Source: DATMER01 sp963741305
GTDB taxonomy: Bacteria; Acidobacteriota; Thermoanaerobaculia; Multivoradales; UBA5704
Assembly: GCA_963741305.1 (NCBI GenBank)
Contig: CAVUHL010000003.1
Location: 5,766,001-5,830,000, forward strand
Length of the DNA: 64,000 nt
Reading direction: 5' to 3'
Notes under the pieces: generated by a model
The model's database searches: none
The model's input: only the letters and a program-made list of their open reading frames with translations
What the model was told of the DNA's origin: nothing
Part shown: positions 60,969 through 64,000 of the stretch, piece after piece
Layout of the letters: every line of letters begins with the position of its first letter
Position numbering within the stretch: position 1 is the stretch's first letter
Made by a program: the position numbers and the translations under genes

Positions 60969-63900
60969 TCATTGGCGGGCGAGATGGGGCAACGTTACGT
61001 CCGAGCCAGGCCGGCCGATGAGAATGAATGGCGCCCAGTGGTAAGGGCGGTCGTACCGGCCATCCTGGATCATCTCGAGCTTCGAGAGGCGCAGCGCCTC
61101 CGCCTTGTCCCCGCTCTCCATCAGGTGACGGTAGAAGCGGACCATCAGGTCCGGCGTCGACGCATCCGCCACCTGCCAGAGGCTCACGACCACACTCGCG
61201 GCTCCGGCATAGAGAAGGGCCCGGCTCACGCCCAGCAGCCCCTCGCCGCGCACGTTCTTGCCGAGGGCCGTTTCGCAGGCCGAGAGGACGACGAGGTCTG
61301 CCGACAGGTCCAGGTTGAAGATCTCATAGACCTGCAGGAGGCCGTTCTCCTTGGAATCGCCGTCCAGGGAGAGGACGAGGCCCGAGTACTCGGGCCGGGC
61401 CTCGTCGACGAAGCCATGGACGGCAAAATGAAGCCAGCGGGCGTTGCGCAGGTCGGGGTTTGCCTTGACGTTCTCCTCCGAGGCGTCGCCGTCGAAATAG
61501 TGCCGGACCTGCCCGGGCGGGAACAGGGAGGCGATCTCCAGGACTTCGCCCCGCGAATGGGTGAGCCGCTGGGGAGCAGGTAGCCCGGCGTCCTGGAGGG
61601 TCCGGGCCAGAGGGCCGGCCGCGGCAGGCCCCGGCGCAGGGGAGGCCCGATCGTACGCGGGGTCCGCGAATCCCATGAAAAGGCTCGCTCCCACGGCAGC
61701 CGGGACCGCCCCTTCGGCGGACGCCCCCAGCTCTGCAAACACGCTGGCCGAGGGGACATAGGTCACCGACTTCTCCCGGATCAGATAAGGAAGCCCGGCA
61801 TAGCCCGATCCGCCACCATCGGGCGAAGTCAGGAGCGCTTCGAAGCTGAGAAGGAGGAGCGGACCGTCCGGAGAGACGATCAGGTGCGGCTTGTCATGGA
61901 GCATCTCCTTCGCGGGAGCGAGGAGGATCTCGTAAAGGCGGTATGCCGCCTCGATGTAAAGCGTGCGGTACCTGCGCCCGGGATCCTCAAGGGTCCCACG
62001 GAGAGTCTCCACCAGCTCGGCAATCTCGGAGGAAGGAGGGATCCGGAATCCTTCCAGGCGGTCCCGCGTCACCACGAACAGGCAGGAGGACTCCTCGCCA
62101 ATGCTGTACTCCAGAAGGGCCGTGCGGTCGTCGAGCATCCCTTGAATCCGCTCCAGAGGGAGAGGTGCCGGGTTGCGGAACGCGGCATAGTGCGGATGCT
62201 CGCGCTGGATCTGCCACTCGATCCGCTCGCGGTCCTCCTCCGCCCGGTCGAGCTCCGCCTCGATCCGGGCCGCCTGCTTGCCCTCGCGGGAGAGGTCGTC
62301 CAGGAGATCGCCTTGCAGGAGAGAGATCCGGTTTTCCGTCTCCTCCTCCCGCTGCTTCAGCTCGGCCGAGATACCCCGGCGGACATCCAGCCGCCCCTCG
62401 GCAAGGAGGTCGAGCAGGCCGCGCGCCCGGGCCCTCTCGCTCACCGCAAGGGCTGTCGCGAGATGCCCTCCGGCCGGATCGCGCTCGTGCAGGCGCATCT
62501 GGAGATCGACGTCGAAGTCGTAGTAATCGCGCCGCGAGGCGAAGAAGCTCACCCGCTGCCGCTGGGTGGCGACCTTGGGCCGGATCGACTCGATGATCCG
62601 CTGGGCTTCCTCGATGGCACCCGCGGCGGCAGGCAGGTTGCCGCGCTCCCGTTCCAGGCGGGCCACGGCGGCTTGCGCATTGGCCTCGGCGATCAGGGTC
62701 TTGCGCTGGCGGCTCAGGTCGCGGGCGCGGTAAAAGAGCTCCGCGGCCCGCTGCGGGTCAGGAAGGGCCTGATAAGCGAGCCCGAGGTCCACCATCGAAT
62801 TGACCTCTCCCAGGGGGCTGCCCGCCTCCTGGAAGAATGCGACCGCCCGCTCCAACAGGACGACCGCCTCCCGCGGAGCACCCAGGACGCGCTGCGCCCG
62901 CCCCATGCCATGGATGGCGTGGGCCTGGATGCGGCGGTCGTTCAGCTTCAGGCCGATTTCGTTCGCGCGGGTGTAGTGCTCCAGCGCCACCTGCGGCTCC
63001 CCGCGCAGGTCGTAGGCCCAGCCTATATCCCGCAGCGTATAGGCCTCCCAGACCTCGTTGCCCAGCTCGCGGTGGATCTGGAGGGCCTGGTTGTAATGGG
63101 CGAGCGCCTGCTCCCCGTCTCCCAGGTAGAGGGAGGTCGTGCCGAGATAGGAGAGCACCCGCCCCTCCGGGGCCCGGTTGCCCAGGGCGCGATGGATCTC
63201 GAGGGCGCCGGTGTAGAGCTCGAGGGCCTCCTGCACCTCGCCTCGCCGCAGATAGATGCTGGCCATGTTCTGGAGGACCATGGCTTCATCGTTGCGGTCC
63301 TTCACCGCGCGGCTGAGGCCCAGTGCCTGGCGGTACATCTCCAACGCCTTGTCCCCCTCCCCCCGCTCGCGATAGATGGTGGCGATGCCCGTCAGGACGA
63401 GGGCCTGGCCCCCCGCATGGTTCATCTTGCGCCGCAGGCCGAGAGCGCGGTTGAAGGATTCGAGGGCCGCCCCCAGCTCGTTGCTGTCGTACTGGAGCAC
63501 GCCAAGGCAATAGAGGGTGTTGGCGAGCTCGTCCTGGTCGTCCAGCTCTTCCCAGATCTGCCGAGCCTCCTGCAGCTCCTGGATCGCCACTTTGTACTGG
63601 CTGAGCTGATGGTGCGCCACACCCAGATTGTTCAAGGCCTGGGCCTCGCCTCGCCGGTCGGTGGATTGGCGCGCCAGGGCAAGGGCGCGGCTGTAGAGGG
63701 CCAGCGCAAAGACGGCATCGCCCCGGCTCCGGTGAATCAGGCCGATGAAGTTGAGGGCTTCGATCTCGCGCGGGCGGTCGCCGATCGACTGCCAGAGGGC
63801 CAGGGATTCCTGCCACTTGGCGAGGGCCTTCTCCTTCGAGCCCTGGTCCTCCAACGCGAGCCAGTGAGAGGCCTCGATATAAGCTCGTTCGGCGAGCACG

Positions 63901-64000
63901 CGCTCGGTATCGCCGGTCCGGGAGGGCCGCAGCTCTTCCAGGGTCAGCTTGTAGAGACCCCCATTCGCTTCATGCGGAGCAACAAGGAGACGGAAGCTCC
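60969..64000 (-). CDS. TPR-CHAT domain protein (5' end outside window)
   Basis: The frame stays open to the window edge (upstream reading ends ...LYKLTLEELRPSRTGDTE before the stretch AERAYIEASHWL), so the start lies beyond. About 390 residues of TPR units of the Fis1/TTC type (ALNFIGLIHRSRGDAVFALA; ALNNLGVAHHQLSQYKVAIQ) are followed by a helical linker and a C-terminal CHAT domain with the caspase-like dyad: His in LHFAVHGFVDEA and Cys in LVVLSACETALG, then GVSRALLYAGAASVVVSLWQ. TPR-CHAT proteins are common in Acidobacteria, cyanobacteria and myxobacteria; proteolytic targets are mostly unknown. Confidence 0.92.
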   Translation of the reverse strand, partial: SFRLLVAPHEANGGLYKLTLEELRPSRTGDTERVLAERAYIEASHWLALEDQGSKEKALAKWQESLALWQSIGDRPREIEALNFIGLIHRSRGDAVFALALYSRALALARQSTDRRGEAQALNNLGVAHHQLSQYKVAIQELQEARQIWEELDDQDELANTLYCLGVLQYDSNELGAALESFNRALGLRRKMNHAGGQALVLTGIATIYRERGEGDKALEMYRQALGLSRAVKDRNDEAMVLQNMASIYLRRGEVQEALELYTGALEIHRALGNRAPEGRVLSYLGTTSLYLGDGEQALAHYNQALQIHRELGNEVWEAYTLRDIGWAYDLRGEPQVALEHYTRANEIGLKLNDRRIQAHAIHGMGRAQRVLGAPREAVVLLERAVAFFQEAGSPLGEVNSMVDLGLAYQALPDPQRAAELFYRARDLSRQRKTLIAEANAQAAVARLERERGNLPAAAGAIEEAQRIIESIRPKVATQRQRVSFFASRRDYYDFDVDLQMRLHERDPAGGHLATALAVSERARARGLLDLLAEGRLDVRRGISAELKQREEETENRISLLQGDLLDDLSREGKQAARIEAELDRAEEDRERIEWQIQREHPHYAAFRNPAPLPLERIQGMLDDRTALLEYSIGEESSCLFVVTRDRLEGFRIPPSSEIAELVETLRGTLEDPGRRYRTLYIEAAYRLYEILLAPAKEMLHDKPHLIVSPDGPLLLLSFEALLTSPDGGGSGYAGLPYLIREKSVTYVPSASVFAELGASAEGAVPAAVGASLFMGFADPAYDRASPAPGPAAAGPLARTLQDAGLPAPQRLTHSRGEVLEIASLFPPGQVRHYFDGDASEENVKANPDLRNARWLHFAVHGFVDEARPEYSGLVLSLDGDSKENGLLQVYEIFNLDLSADLVVLSACETALGKNVRGEGLLGVSRALLYAGAASVVVSLWQVADASTPDLMVRFYRHLMESGDKAEALRLSKLEMIQDGRYDRPYHWAPFILIGRPGSDVTLPHLARQ

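Noticed and set aside
1..64000. tRNA, rRNA or known riboswitch in the intergenic regions
   Set aside because: No cloverleaf-like or conserved rRNA/riboswitch sequence was seen by eye; gaps are mostly repeats or short promoters. A covariance-model search would be decisive.

Overview
The window is 64 kb of high-GC bacterial chromosome with dense genes, many ATGA/GTGA start-stop overlaps and few long gaps. Three tandem secreted GWxTD-type proteins with a C-terminal von Willebrand A domain of the 'VWFA-related acidobacterial' kind, SBBP beta-propeller repeats, CHAT/TPR and CHAT/STAND proteins and a SIMPL protein all suggest an acidobacterium (possibly of the Thermoanaerobaculia type). This placement is inference from gene content; no rRNA or tRNA gene was found.

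Layout. 1-4 kb: glycolysis block (a divergent GAPDH-like protein cut by the window edge, canonical gap, a small ORF, a phosphofructokinase) and a CPBP membrane protease. 4-13 kb (minus): argS, a small membrane protein, a flotillin, a proline-rich protein, a membrane-tethered SecD P1 module and a CHAT/NTPase. 13-17 kb: macrodomain, KDPG aldolase, ECF sigma factor, trmJ. 17-25 kb (minus): three VWA/GWxTD paralogues and maf. 25-30 kb: cysteine desulfurase and mnmA (tRNA thiolation), an SLC13/TrkA_C transporter, DedA. 30-38 kb: a GT39-like membrane protein, then a carotenoid operon (two CrtI-type enzymes, an aldehyde dehydrogenase, an acyltransferase, a glycosyltransferase) resembling the staphyloxanthin route, and a sigma fragment joined to a DUF433 antitoxin-like gene. 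39-40 kb: divergent dinB/marR. 40.3-44.5 kb: accessory island of lower GC with a TIR/deoxyribosyltransferase-fold protein, small lipoproteins and membrane proteins, two ~80-bp direct repeats and two short-period arrays. 44.5-55 kb: SBBP protein, an AhpD-like selenoprotein, a sulfatase-like lipoprotein, tandem TAP-like hydrolases (one a double-module fusion), two DoxX-like proteins. 55-64 kb: small secreted and regulatory proteins, alpha/beta hydrolase, phosphoesterase, nucleotidyltransferase, cupin, SIMPL protein, and a TPR-CHAT protein running off the end.

The two strongest non-routine signals are: (1) four intergenic arrays (15624-15896, 40281-40500, 43219-43554, 52844-53074) built from short hairpin-forming units at a strict 21-bp period (20 bp in one array), with sequence varying while pairing is kept; and (2) an AhpD-like gene with an in-frame TGA at the resolving-cysteine position (CxxU) followed at once by a hairpin that fits a bacterial SECIS element. 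A third theme is a family of large inverted repeats with CCCTCACCCC...CCTCTCCC ends and variable but self-complementary arm cores; several copies have entered coding sequence (CPBP protein, aldehyde dehydrogenase C-terminus), and a different palindrome sits in the signal peptide of the second VWA protein.
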